From: Datnioides undecimradiatus
Taxonomy: Eukaryota; Chordata; Actinopteri; Lobotiformes; Datnioididae
NCBI GenBank assembly: GCA_008933995.1
Contig: WARS01000010.1
Span: 12,740,996-12,804,995, forward strand
Reading direction: 5' to 3'
Length of the DNA stretch: 64,000 nucleotides
Of the stretch, positions 11,817-23,925 are shown piece after piece. The notes beneath the pieces were generated by a model. The model was not told the origin of the DNA. It was given only the letters and a program-made list of their open reading frames with translations, and made no database searches. Each line of letters starts with the position of its first letter. Position 1 is the first letter of the stretch. Made by a program: the position numbers and the translations under genes.

Positions 11817-14800
11817 CGCATCTCTGCGTGTATTTGTCCTACAGAGAGGAGCTGTCTGTGTTGCTTACTGTCCCTCTGTCCCTATCCCTGCCCCCCCCCT
11901 GGACAGCAACCCCCCGGCAAGATAGGGTCAGCCTCCAGTCCAATGCATCTGAACCTAGAGTGCATGGGAGTTGAAGCGACACCATGCTGCGGCTTGTGTC
12001 AGCTAATAGGGCCACGCTTACACAAAGCATCACAGCAGCTGAGCCCCCATGGTACACTGCTGCACAGCAGGTGGTGAAACTCATGTGTCTCTGTATTAAG
12101 GAGGAACAGAGTATGAATATCCAAATAGTTAGGGTATTGAATTGTTGACTACACAGTCAAGTAGAATTTGCTTTGATAGCAGATTATTGTGCAATGATTA
12201 CTGAATGTTGCACTTGGATTGCAGGGCAATTTCTAGCGTGAGGTATGTTTATATCTAGCACAAAATGTCAGATGATGTATACCAATCTATAGCACGGAAT
12301 TTTACTCTTAAACAAAAAAATAAGCAGTTTTGTGCAAATAATGTTATCACCTCTTGCATATTTCTTAAATAAAAGCCTAAAAGGGTTGATTTTGTATTGG
12401 GCATTAAGGCCTGCATTTATTATGGGCCTGTTCCAAATAAAGGCCTGGGTCTCTGAAATATCGAGGCTACTAACGATCCCAGAGAGAGTATCTGGGAGTG
12501 TAAGGTACTGTTGGAACTCCCTGTAATGCAGTGACTCACGTCACTGGAAAGTTGTCTTGGCTAGAACCTTTTAACCTTGTTAGTGCAGTAAACCGTTGAT
12601 CCTCGATCAGTTGAACTTAGACGGGCTGGAATCCGGTTTGTTTGACCTTCCCTTATGCTGAAACAGAAACCAAATATACAGCAGGAATGTCTGGAGTCAT
12701 TACGCACCAGGTTGGGTGCTCGAGTTTAACTGCAACTAGCAGAACCACAGTTGACTCCACTGCAGGCATGATTCATTCACAAACTTTTTGATGAATTTGT
12801 AACAGGCAATGAATTCAGAGAGAATAGAGACTACTCCTCCTCGCTGTTAACCCCTCATTGCCACTCCAAAACTGCTTGTAAGGCTGTATGCCTGTCTGTG
12901 TCTCAGTGTGTGTGTGTGTGTGCATGCATAATCTTTCCACTGGTGCTATGTGTGTGTCAGCTACTAGGTGTGGTGACTCACCAGTGCGACAACCACAAAC
13001 CATCAATTTCCCAGGATGTCGAGCGTCTGTCCAGACCAGTTTTAACTGGATTTATTCAGGACGACTCTATTGAATCTATCTGAGCCAAGACAAGAAATAT
13101 CAGGCACTGTCCTATTTAAATACTGTTGCATCTATCTTTATTAAGGCACTGTCAATTTGATGATTCAGTTTGGCAGCTTTTACAGGCACCAGTCCAATCC
13201 TCATTGGACAGTCTGTCACTCCACAGTTTTTCAGTTCTTTACATATTTACATCACATTTCATCAAAATATATGTTTTGAGTAGATGAATGATTGTAGATG
13301 AGGTCTTGCAGCCAGCAACAGAGAAATTGTTTTGCTTCAGCATCAGCAGGTAGGTTCAGCAGGTTTTAGTGGGCAGGACGATCACCTGGCTGGAGCTGGT
13401 GCTAAACCCTGGTGACGCTTGAGATGCGGAGGCACATCTGACTGGCATATAACAAACATCTTGTGAAAGATGCAGCAGGCAAAAAGGGGAGAGGATGGTC
13501 TTTTCTCATATCTGGACATCCGTAGACATGCCAGAGGGACATATTTTTGTCAGAAAATACATGTATTTATTATAATTATGTATAGATTTAATTAATTATA
13601 ATAATTTATTTTCCATAATATTTGATCTTTCAGCATAATAGTAGTGTAAGAACTAATTTTCATCAATATTACAAATAGCACATGTCAAAAAGGCGACCGC
13701 TGTGGTCACACTGTCTAGTTTCATACATACCATTACCATTACTATGTCAGAAGAGTGCTGAAGCTAATGGGAAGATAACGTGAATGCCCTTTCACACACT
13801 GAAGAGTGCACAGAAAGTATCCAAGGCAGAATTAGATACGGTGTAGTAAGAGAACATCACTACTGTGACTCTTTTGTTTCAAGTGGTGACTGTAGGCTGG
13901 GAGCAAGCAGAGCAACAGCTTGATAGTTGCCTTGTGGAAAGGGGACATGTTATATAATATGTATTGTATGTTATGTTTATATTTTTTATGTATGTGTTCA
14001 TAATTGCATTTGTCCTGGTAATAAAATTAGTATTAGAAAAGGCATTGAAGGAAAAGACAGGACAGATATTAGCCTTTACCATTAAAACTATATCATATGT
14101 ACACATACTACGTATACAAGCGTGTGCACATACAGTGAGATGGTTGTGTTTGCTCCCTGTTCCTAATGAGGCCGCACCACACAGCATTTAATTCATTCTG
14201 ATCCATTTGGCTGATGTCTTTTTCTGCCTCTCCCAATTATTGCACACCCAGTATAGAGAGCAGGGTTCTGTCATGGCTTTGTTAATATGAAATATTGCAC
14301 TCTAGAGAGCGACTGTGCTGTATAGGGCCTGACAGCTGCTCCACTTTAGCTCTTCTTTGTATGTGTATGTGTGCATAGCTGAAAACTGGAAACAAACTGG
14401 GCCAAAGTAGAAGAACAACCCTGTCTCAGCGGACAGCATCCCTTCTCCTGTTGTTACCTCTCATCTGCCTGAGCTTTATCATCCAATGTCCTAAGACCAG
14501 GCTGTTTTAGTCAAAGCGTGGTTCACTATAATTGGCCTTTCTATGGGACCATTAAGCGGTTGTTTTGTTTTTGTGTGCCCGTGTTCTCGTGGAACATTGT
14601 ATATCTTTTGTGTGATCTCTTATTCGTATTTGCACTCTCACCTGACTTTCTCTTTCTGTTTCAAACTATTTTGCTGCCCAACAGATTCAGACTGAGTGTG
14701 CAACTCTGTGCTAAGCCCTGAGGGGGCAGTGAGTCAGCCACATAGATATACAACCTCTCTGTATCATTTAATTCACTACCCTGCAGAATGTGCGTGTGTG

Positions 14801-15417
14801 TATGTTTGATTCTCATTTCTCCAATCGCTCACTCTCTGTCAGCTTTGATACAGAAAGAAGGCTTGGGGTGGGGTTTATATTTGGTTATGTGTTTAGATCA
14901 ACGAAACACAGTTGTTTGACTAAAGGCTGACAGATTAATGAAAGAAGAACAGCACTCCTACACTTCATATCCCAAAGGGTGTAGTGATCAAAGGCTCGGC
15001 TCTCTGGAAACCCATGCACCCCTTCTGGCCTTGGATTAAGCTTTTAAGTTGTGTTCGATCCAGTTTGTCATCTTCTCAGCCATTTCGCCACCTCAACATA
15101 TAAAAAATAGCTATAATAGCATTTATAATTTTGATTTATTATTATTTGTGATGATCTTTATTTTTTTGTTTTCAGATAAATGTTGCCTCTATGTTTAATA
15201 TTCTGAAGTTTTCTTAGTATTTTCTGTTTAAGTTAGACCAAGGGAACCAATTCATATACTATATCCATCACCCCCAACTTTAAACTCTCCCCTCTTCACC
15301 CAAAACAAGGTGCTTTAGGTGACTGCTGGCAAGACCAGGCTGGTTGCCTACCGGCAGACCTCCCTTTCACCCCCAGTGTCTCTACGGTGATCAGTCGTCA
15401 TGCCAGCCATCTCGCAG

Positions 15418-16779
15418 CCAGCCCTGATGACCCACCTGACAGTTGGCCAAGCAGAGAGAGCACAGCCTATGCTGGAGGGGACGAAAGGGAAGGAGATGGA
15501 TCAGACCGAAAACAGAAGAAGAAGAAGAAAAGGCGACAGAAAGATGACGGATCTTATGAACACCTCGAGAGCAGGGGTTACTCTGAGGTGCAAGCACAAG
15601 AAAACGCTCCCTCGACAGAGGAGTTCTACCACAGGATTGGCCCGAGGCGGGATAGAGGAGAGGGTGGTTGGGAGGAACAGCTTGGGAAGAGCGGAGGCCG
15701 AGGAAAGAGGGGTAAGAGCAGGAAGAAGCTTCCGGAAGAGTGGGGAGTGATGGCGGAGCCATTTGTCCCAGCATCCCCAGCAACCTCTCAAATCACAGAA
15801 GACGTAATGATGGATCTAGGGTCTTCTGTACAGGCAAACCTGGACGCATCATTTGCAGATGTGGACACCAGCCAGAGCCCCTGGAAAAAAGAGGTCTATC
15901 CAGAAAAAAGCCTGATCCCCTCTCCGCTGTCCCAGGATATATTCTCTCCAACAGCTACTGCGCTCAACCCACTGGCCCTGAACAGCGAGCTGAAAGCCAC
16001 AGCTGCTCCTTTCACTATGCCCTCCACCACCAACAGTGCAACACCTGGCTCCTTCCCAATGGCTTCACACGCTGGTGAACCGTTTGACCTCTTGATGGAT
16101 ACCGAAAATGCCAGCCTGGGCAACAGCAGCCAGGCCTTTTTGCCACCTTTCTCTCCACAGAATGAAGGAACAGGTGGTGACATGGTTGACAGCGGGATGT
16201 TTGACAGCACCAGTTTGCTCCAAGAGTCTTCTGTTCAAGGCATGCCTGAAGGAGACACCTCGGCTTTCAGCCCCCCATCTCAGCCAAGCTCTGTCCTGTC
16301 CCCAAAAAGTGAGGTGTTGGCCTCTGCCCCACCTCTCTCACCCTCAGATGCTTCGTGGCTCTTGAACGACTCCCATATGAGTAGTAACAGTGAGCCATTT
16401 GACTTCAGTGACATGAGCACTTCAGGTCATCCTTTACCTCTGGGGCTTTCCTTTGACACCCCCAGCCCAGCTCCTCTCCGCTCCCCCAAAACCACAGCCC
16501 AGGAGTTCCATCCCAAAGATGGAAAATCATCGCAGAAACAATCCAAGAAGTCTCGTTCATCATCTTCTTCCTGCTCTGTAAAGAGTCCAACCTCACCAGG
16601 AGAAAAGAAGTTCCCTCCACAGGCGTCACCAGTCACCACCCCCTCTTCCCCTCCATCGGTCACCCCTCTGGCAGTTCCAGGATCTGGTCTTAATCCTGCA
16701 GCTAAGCCTTTCTTTCCAAGCTTTGCTGATTCCATGGAAGAACCAGCCATGGTCCCTCCGGTCGTCCCCACTGTCGAAG
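15418..16779 (+). CDS. map4: map4 large projection-domain exon
   Basis: A large exon of 1362 bp (454 codons). It opens with ASPDDPPDSWPSRESTAYAG, has a strongly basic cluster KQKKKKKRRQK (about 15507-15545) and a second one (GGRGKRGKSRKKL), then EEWGVMAEPFVPASPATS and a long Ser/Pro/Thr-rich, mildly acidic low-complexity region with no membrane segment or folded domain. This composition fits the alternatively used large exon of vertebrate MAP4. With the acceptor at 15417 the exon is phase 1 at both ends and joins 11079 without a frame break. A better pyrimidine tract precedes the AG at 15376, but that start needs a different upstream phase. The frame runs to a stop at 16812-16814 if the donor is not used. 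The donor gaag/gttggt is weak. Confidence 0.75.
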
Positions 16780-18241
16780 GTTGGTTGCAGTCAGCCCAGG
16801 ACAAAAAAATGTAGTAGCTGAAAATGAAAGATGAACGGTTTATTGCCATGCATGATATTTTGATCCAGAGTCTGATTTCAAAGAGTCTTTTGGACAGAAA
16901 TTATTGCTTGAATACTTTGGTGTCTTTTACACAGTGGGGTTAGATAGATTATTAGACCCATTTGTATTGCACCTTGCATGGACATTTGTCAAAAAACTTG
17001 GGTGGGGCTTCGTGGCTTGTTCAGTTTGGACTGTTTGTGAGTGACTAACGCATGGGCTGAAGTGTTGACCAACTGAATCTGTGAACTGACTTGACTTTAC
17101 TCTGTGAGTGTCTTCGTTTCCAATGATACTCTGCTGGAATGTCCTTATGATTAACAGTGTTGCTGTTGATGGATGTTTACCACTAACCAATCACAAAGAC
17201 TTTCTTAGACACCACCAGACATCTTCATCGAATCAAAACCAACCTTCTTCTCCCTCCTCTGTCCAGGTGTATGTGTTAACACTGTAATCATGCTCTGTCT
17301 CTTTTGCATCCAGGGGTGTGGGGTCACTCTGTTTCCTCTCTCCTTTGTCCAATTAACTCTTCTTTCTCACTAGATGCCTGGTTCTTTTCAACTTTTCCTA
17401 GAAAAGAATGGTAAAGGAAAAGGCTGTGTCGGTGTCATGTTAACACACCTCTACTGTTATGTCTTAACAGTTCACTTCCTGGTATGTCTCTTTAGAGCAT
17501 GACTTTAAGAAAATACCAAATATTAATTTTTTATTTTTTTTTTTGTCGATTTTACTTTCCATGTTCTGTGACGATTGCTGCCTCGGCTGATTCTCCACCG
17601 TAGGTGAGTCCCATTTCAATTCCTCTCGTGGCTTTGTTCTGTTTTTCATGCATCATTATTGAGTCTAGTCACTGGTATGATTTCAGAGTGACTGACAGGA
17701 CATACAGTCGACTGCTTCTTGAGTGCAAAAGTCATTCATTCAGAAATGAGGAGCTGACAAAGCAGATTTACTCAAAACAAGAGCTTTCTTCTATTCTTCT
17801 ATTCTATTCTTGGCAATAAACAGGAATATTTACAATAAGCTGTACCTCTGTATGAGTTCTGTGGTTTGGATGTCAGGGCAGGGAGGAAGAGGTTTGGTGA
17901 CACCTCTGCTATTTGCAAATGATGTCATTTTTTTGTCTGGCTTCAGGGCCACAACCTGCGATGTTCACAAGGACAGTCTGCTCCACATTTGTTGTGACAT
18001 TTGTGTTCCCAACCCTGGATTAAATATCCATCTGGTCTATGTATTCAGTAGGATCACCCAAGGTGAGGGTGGGGTGGGCGGCGGTTCCTTGGCTACATGT
18101 TTTGCAACAGTGGCAAAAGTAGCTAGCCTTGGCTGCCCAAGATACTTTGCTGCATCATGAAAATATAGCAGTGCTATTCATTTAGGAGGTAAAAATGTAT
18201 AGACCAACCAAAAATCATAGGACAAAAACACACATGCTTAC

Positions 18242-18243
<2 letters not shown>

Positions 18244-18298
<55 letters not shown>
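18244..18298. repeat. (GT)27 microsatellite
   Basis: The longest uninterrupted dinucleotide run in the window, intronic. Confidence 0.97.
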
Positions 18299-18299
<1 letters not shown>

Positions 18300-21200
18300 T
18301 CCATTTCCAGGGGTCTGAGTATTTTTGTGCGTGCTGCTATGATTTATGGAGATACACAGCTCCAGAGGATTCATTTCCCCGTCCTTCCTTTCGACACTTC
18401 CTGCCTCTGCCTCCCATTGGAGGCTGTAATGAGGACTGAGCCAGCCTTCAGCTCTCCACAGGAGCAGCAGAGTGTTGAACCTGGCTATTAAGCGGCTTTG
18501 ATCAATGCCCCCCATCCTTCCAGATGAGCGGAAGGCCTTACATTAGTATTTTTGTCACTTCCAAGGCACAAAGATACTGTAAAGCATCTGAATAGGCTGC
18601 TAAACCCGTGCTGTCATAATCGCTCTTTCATGTTCACAGCGCTTGTGTTTTGTGTGATTGTGTATGATTTTGCTGGTGTGTGCTGTCGCAGCATATTTGT
18701 GTTCATGTTCCAAACAGACTCTGTCCATCAGATTTGAAGCGCACACGCACTGAGCTCCGCATGTGATTTTGAGCGTATGTGTGTGTGCGTCTGTGCTTGT
18801 AAGAATGTGTGTTAGGGAAAGAAGAGTGCTGAATGCAGCTGGCTCCGTCTCCCCTCTGTGTAATGAGTCCCTTTGTCAGTGTCCAGGGGTGGGTCTTTGT
18901 CACCAAGAGTGGTATTTAAGCCTTTTACAAAAGATAAGAAGGCATGTGGAGCACAATCAAGAACAAGAAGAGCGCCTTTGGAGGGACGCAGACAGGGAAT
19001 GCAGTGAGGACGAGGGAGGCAGACATACAGAACAAAAACTGCGAAAACTATAATAAATAGTTTGAAACAAAAAGGCTTTCAGATGCTCTTAGAAACAGAG
19101 GGATGTGCAAGAGGCGTGCAGGGATATAAAAATATTGTTTCTGTACCACACGAGAGAGAGAGAAGCAGAGGATAAAGGGAGAAGAGATGATGCCGCGGAA
19201 GACTTGTGGGATTGATGAGGGAATATGAAGAGGTGAACAGAATGCTGAGAGGGGAAGGGATCATTTCTAAACCCTTGTGAGGGAAAAAGATAAAGGGGAG
19301 CGACGGTGAGAGGGAGGAGCCGGGATGGAGTTGGAGAAAGATGGAAACCTTATGAAGTGTTATATGAAAAACACTGAAAGGATAAAGGGAGGTTCAGCGA
19401 AGTTTAATTCGACCTTGTAAAAACTGGGAATAGACGCAGACAGGTGTCGACGTGGGTGTGACAAGGGTGAGAGGATGTACCTGCATCCACACCTGCACCT
19501 ACACCTGTCAGTTTAGCAGGAAAAGCCAGTAAGATGCTGACCGAGGGGGATGCATAAGACTTCCACTTCTTCTCTCTCAACTGGGCATTTTCCAGTCTTT
19601 ATTACCTGACTTCTAAAAGTTGGACTGCAGGGACTGATGTAGCTTCAAAGCGTTTTTTGTGCCAAGTTTACAGTTTTCAGACTACCTGTGAGGCTATTAA
19701 TAGACAACCCAGAATGCAGTGTGTAAAGTGTGTCCCTCTGACTCCTCTCGACAACCATCAACACATCTTCGTACACTATATACATTGTTTTAGATGTCCC
19801 TTACGTTAATACAGAACTGGGAAAACTGCATTCGCCCATTATGTTCCTCATCGGCGCAATAAGCTTCAGGACATCCCTAGAACATTTTAACAGACATGAA
19901 ATAGACGTACAGTCAGAGTAATTGGTGATGATTCAATAGCATTATGTCACATGAAGTAGGTCACTTGTGTTGATCCCACTGGGAGTTAAGTCACAGTTCA
20001 CTCAGCTTTACAGTGTTTTAGCCTCCATCAGCTCATTGTTTTCAGTTGGTAACTTCACTGTTTTGTTTTGCTGCTCTCAGCGACCTGGTTTCAAGCCGCA
20101 GCAGGCCGTCACTGTATTATTCCTGCTCAGCACCAAACAGCAAATTGCCCAGGTTAGCAATTAGCTGGTGAACATGGTGGAGTACAGTTGTCAAAAACTG
20201 TTGATGCTTTGATTGGTGCTGTGATACATTTGATAGTAGTTAAAGTCCAGAGGTTATAAAACAAACAGATCTGCAGTCAGATTTTAACCCGAGGCCAGAG
20301 CAGTAAGGATGAAGTCAGGTCCTGTTGTTGGGGCTCAGACTCCTCTGCTGCATGAAGCCTATAACAGGAATATTCCAGCTGCCATCATCAGAGACGTCTG
20401 CACACAACAGAGGACGAGGCAAACGTGGAGGAAACAGAAACACACATTTTCAAAATAAAAGCCTCAATGTCACAATAAGAGTCTCTGAACAGACAGAATA
20501 CACTACTATTAACATTATTACAAACATGCTGTGATGTGTTCAGTGACTTTTATTTACCTGGACTGTGCAGGTTGTCCATTTAAACATAATAATCCTCATT
20601 TGTTTGCACAGGACTTGTTTTTCTTTCTTATGTTTTTCTTACGTTTTATCAAAGTTTAAGATTCTGGTGCTATAGTGGAGCTTCAAGCATTAGATATTCT
20701 TCTCATTCTTCTTATCTCTTCTCTTGATGGAGACCAAAACAGAGCTAAAATGACATGAATATTAGTCTCTAGCAAATGAATGCTAATGGTGCTTTTCAGA
20801 CACCTTCTGAGATGATTTAATGTCCGTGTTGCAGTTTGTGTCGCCGCTTGAAGTTTCTTCTTGCTTTATGTTTAGCTTCTTATTCCCTCTCCTGATGTGG
20901 TTCTTTCTGCTCTAAAGTTATTAATTCAAACAATAAGCAGATGTGGCACCAAAACAACCAGGAGGGACATTCAGGCCACATCGCAGTAACACCTGTTCTG
21001 CTCCAGCACCATTCCTTCTCCCTCAGACAGAGCTAAAAACAGGTGCCAGACAACATAAAGGCTAGAGAGATGCAACGGCTGCGGTCCAGTCTCCTGCACA
21101 GACACACACACCCAGACCAACACAGACACACAACAGTGTACACATCTGAGTCATGAAGCTATTTGAGGACAAACACAAATCCTCAAAAGGCAGGCAGGCG

Positions 21201-22760
21201 TGAATATACTGTATCAGCGGTCTATTTTTACCACATAGTGCTTTTCACTGTCGTTTAGGCTCTTTTCATTGGGGCACAGGCTGTTAGATGGTAGCCCAGA
21301 AGGGACATGTGTACAGTATGGTACAGGGGTGAGCTAATGCCTTCTGACGGCTTTGGGGGACGTGTTGGGATTTCGCCTCGATGGCGCCACTGTAAAAGCC
21401 AACAAGCTAACTAAAAGCTAACTGTAGAGCGATGGTGTGAGTCACTGGGTTATTTTTTCAGAGGATGCACCAGGCCTCAGCAACAGATTCTCAACCCATG
21501 GAGCGATGGCTCTGGGCCAGCAGGCTGGCCGCACTTTGGATTTAATAGATTTTGATGTTGACATTTTACAAAAGCAGTTGTATCGACTCGGCGAGCTCGG
21601 TGTTTGTCTTCTGCAAGTTTCCCTGCTCTGAATGTGAAGCGAACATCCAGCTGCTTTAGTACTTTTGTGCTTTTCTTATCAGGAGCCTGCAAAGCATATT
21701 AGTCACATATTCATTCACTAATGTTTCTGTGTTAAAACTCTTTAATGTAAGCTGATGCGTCCTCTGTCCGTGGTGCTGAACCTTCATGTGGAGGGAGGAG
21801 CCATGTCCCTCAACGCCACAGTACTTCACATACAATATGTCATCACTCTACTTTTGTTACTCTTTATTATTATGATTATCCTTTTTAACATGTATGACAA
21901 GAAGTCCCTCTCCCTGAAGTTCAACGACCATAAACTTGTACAAAACATGAAGAGTTTGCTTTGTCAGGGCTGAATATCACACATCCAGATGAACTGTATC
22001 CATATAATTCATTTCTTTTATGCACCTGAAAACTTTAAGAAGTTGACCTCGTTTCCAATTTAGCTTAGCAACTTTATGTTCTGGGCTTTGCTTTGGCAGC
22101 TGGTGAGCAAAGAAGTAGGTCTATATATAATCCAGCATGTCAGCTTTGCAGGCTATAAGGGAAGAGTGTCACTAAACATGCATTGCACTGCTATTGCTAT
22201 TGCTTGGTTGGAGTGATTTGCTTCAGTCTCTACCACTCTAATATTCAGCACATGAATATAAAATAGTATTAACTATGTTTTGTATCATGAGGCCTCTGCT
22301 ATATCTGTGTGAGAGCGTTGAAGAGTGTGTTTTGCAGAATCGGCTTCTGTTAAATAGAAAAAATAAATAAAAATAGAGCCATAGAGGAATGCATCTGAGA
22401 GCGGAGGATGCCGAGCCGCTCTCCGAGCAGGCAGACCTCTGACAGACTGAGAGATTTTAAGAGGGCGGAGTGGCAGCAAGCAGGCAGATCCGAGGCAGAG
22501 GAGTGTCCAGGAGACATGAGACGGGCAGAGGCATGGAAAAAAGACCGTGAAGCAAGCTGAGAGATGAACAAACAGACGCAAGGAAGCGTGCTGGAAGGTT
22601 TAGGCAGGAACAGATTCATGGATGCAGAGGCAGACAGAGAGGCAGTCAAGCATATGCACAGATTCAAACGGATAAACAAACTGAAGAGATGCTTATAGAT
22701 AGATGGGCAGAGAGAAGGAGAGTTGAAAAATGTTAGAGATGCACAGAAATAAGTAAATGC

Positions 22761-22768
22761 GTGTGTGT

Positions 22769-22802
<34 letters not shown>
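22761..22802. repeat. (GT)n microsatellite
   Basis: GT run with one GA interruption at 22773-22774, intronic. Confidence 0.95.
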
Positions 22803-22807
<5 letters not shown>

Positions 22808-23878
22808 GAGTTAAAGAGCTCACATATGCAGACACTCATTCCGAAAGAGAGGAACCCCAGAACACGGACACAAGAGGTTCTTAAGGTTCACTCTAATTGC
22901 ATTAGAAAAACAAGGCTATGTTTGCATCATCTTGTGTTTTCATTGCATGGAATCACAATGTTATTCCTATGTGTTCCAAATATGAACCAGAACACCACTT
23001 TGTTCCAGAACCAGCAGTTCTGCATGAATTTCTAGCCTAGGTTTGACAGTTCTGTTAGAAAAGGATGCAATGTTAGCGCTCCAGCAGTAGAGTTTACTGC
23101 TCTCAAAGGCTGAAATACCCTCAGACACGTCCTTAGACAGGCAGACGAGCAGGGAGCTCCATGCACAACTTGCCCTTTATGCCTCAGCAGCTAGAAGAAG
23201 GGTCCACTTAGCACCTTTGTTTGATAGAACAGTGCCTAAAAAAGTTCTGATTGGAGGAAAAAAACATCAGTGTCCTGTTCATCACCTTAGTAATCTGCTC
23301 CTTTAACCTGACTTGCTCACTGTAAAACACTCACACACAGTTTGGGATAAATGGCTCTCAGTGGCAGGTGGAGATGTGAAGTGCCTTTTGGGTGGGACAG
23401 GAGGAAGGAAAAGAACGGGGGGGTTGCCATAGAGACCAAGCATCAGTTAATGTTGCCCTAGGAACAGGGAGATGCTGGAGTTAATGAGACACTACATCGA
23501 CAACACACATGCTGATGGTACAGCTTCAGTTTGACACAGACACAAAACTATGAAATGTGCAGGAATAGTCACAATTCCACTGAGGAGGTGTTTAACATCA
23601 ATGCACTTCTTGTAATCTGTGTCACACATAATTTCTCACCATTGATTAGGCCTGGTCAGTACATCGATATTACATCAGTATCCTGATATGAGCCTAGATG
23701 TGGTCTTAGATTGTTGATTTTAAAGGCTCCTCCCAGCTGTTCTGTTGTTTACCCACTCTGTCATCATACCCACCTCACTGATGACCGTTTGTCAAAGCTG
23801 TCAACACTGTCAGCAGTGTTGTTGCAATATCCTTCCACACATCATAGGGCCCTGGCGTCAACTGCCGAATCACTTTTC

Positions 23879-23925
23879 CTTCCCATCCATTCGTTTTCTG
23901 TAACCGCTTATCCCTCCCGGGGTAT
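23879..23925. repeat. Fragment of a common teleost interspersed repeat
   Basis: The sequence CCATCCATTCGTTTTCTG followed by TAACCGCTTATCC and CCCGGGGT resembles a conserved terminal segment, CATCCATTTTCT..ACCGCTTATCC..GGGTC, that I remember as very abundant in fish genomes. Only this short piece is recognisable; no retroelement reading frame is seen around it. The element family cannot be named from this fragment. Confidence 0.5.

Larger units (their letters stand above)
11080..15417. other. map4 intron
   Basis: An intron of 4.3 kb. It contains a (TCTG)n-rich block (11584-11634), a (GT)23 run (11769-11814), AT-rich sequence at about 13555-13625 and 15105-15185, and a pyrimidine-rich CAG at 15376 that is a competing acceptor for the next exon. 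No open frame in it looks like a protein family I know. Confidence 0.7.

Noticed and set aside
22350-22835. 161-codon open frame on the - strand
   Set aside because: It runs through a CA/GT microsatellite and low-complexity Ser/Leu sequence; no homologue recognised.
23423-23436. GTTGCCATAGAGAC as another X-box
   Set aside because: The right half-site AGAGAC departs from the consensus; a single imperfect match in 64 kb is expected by chance.
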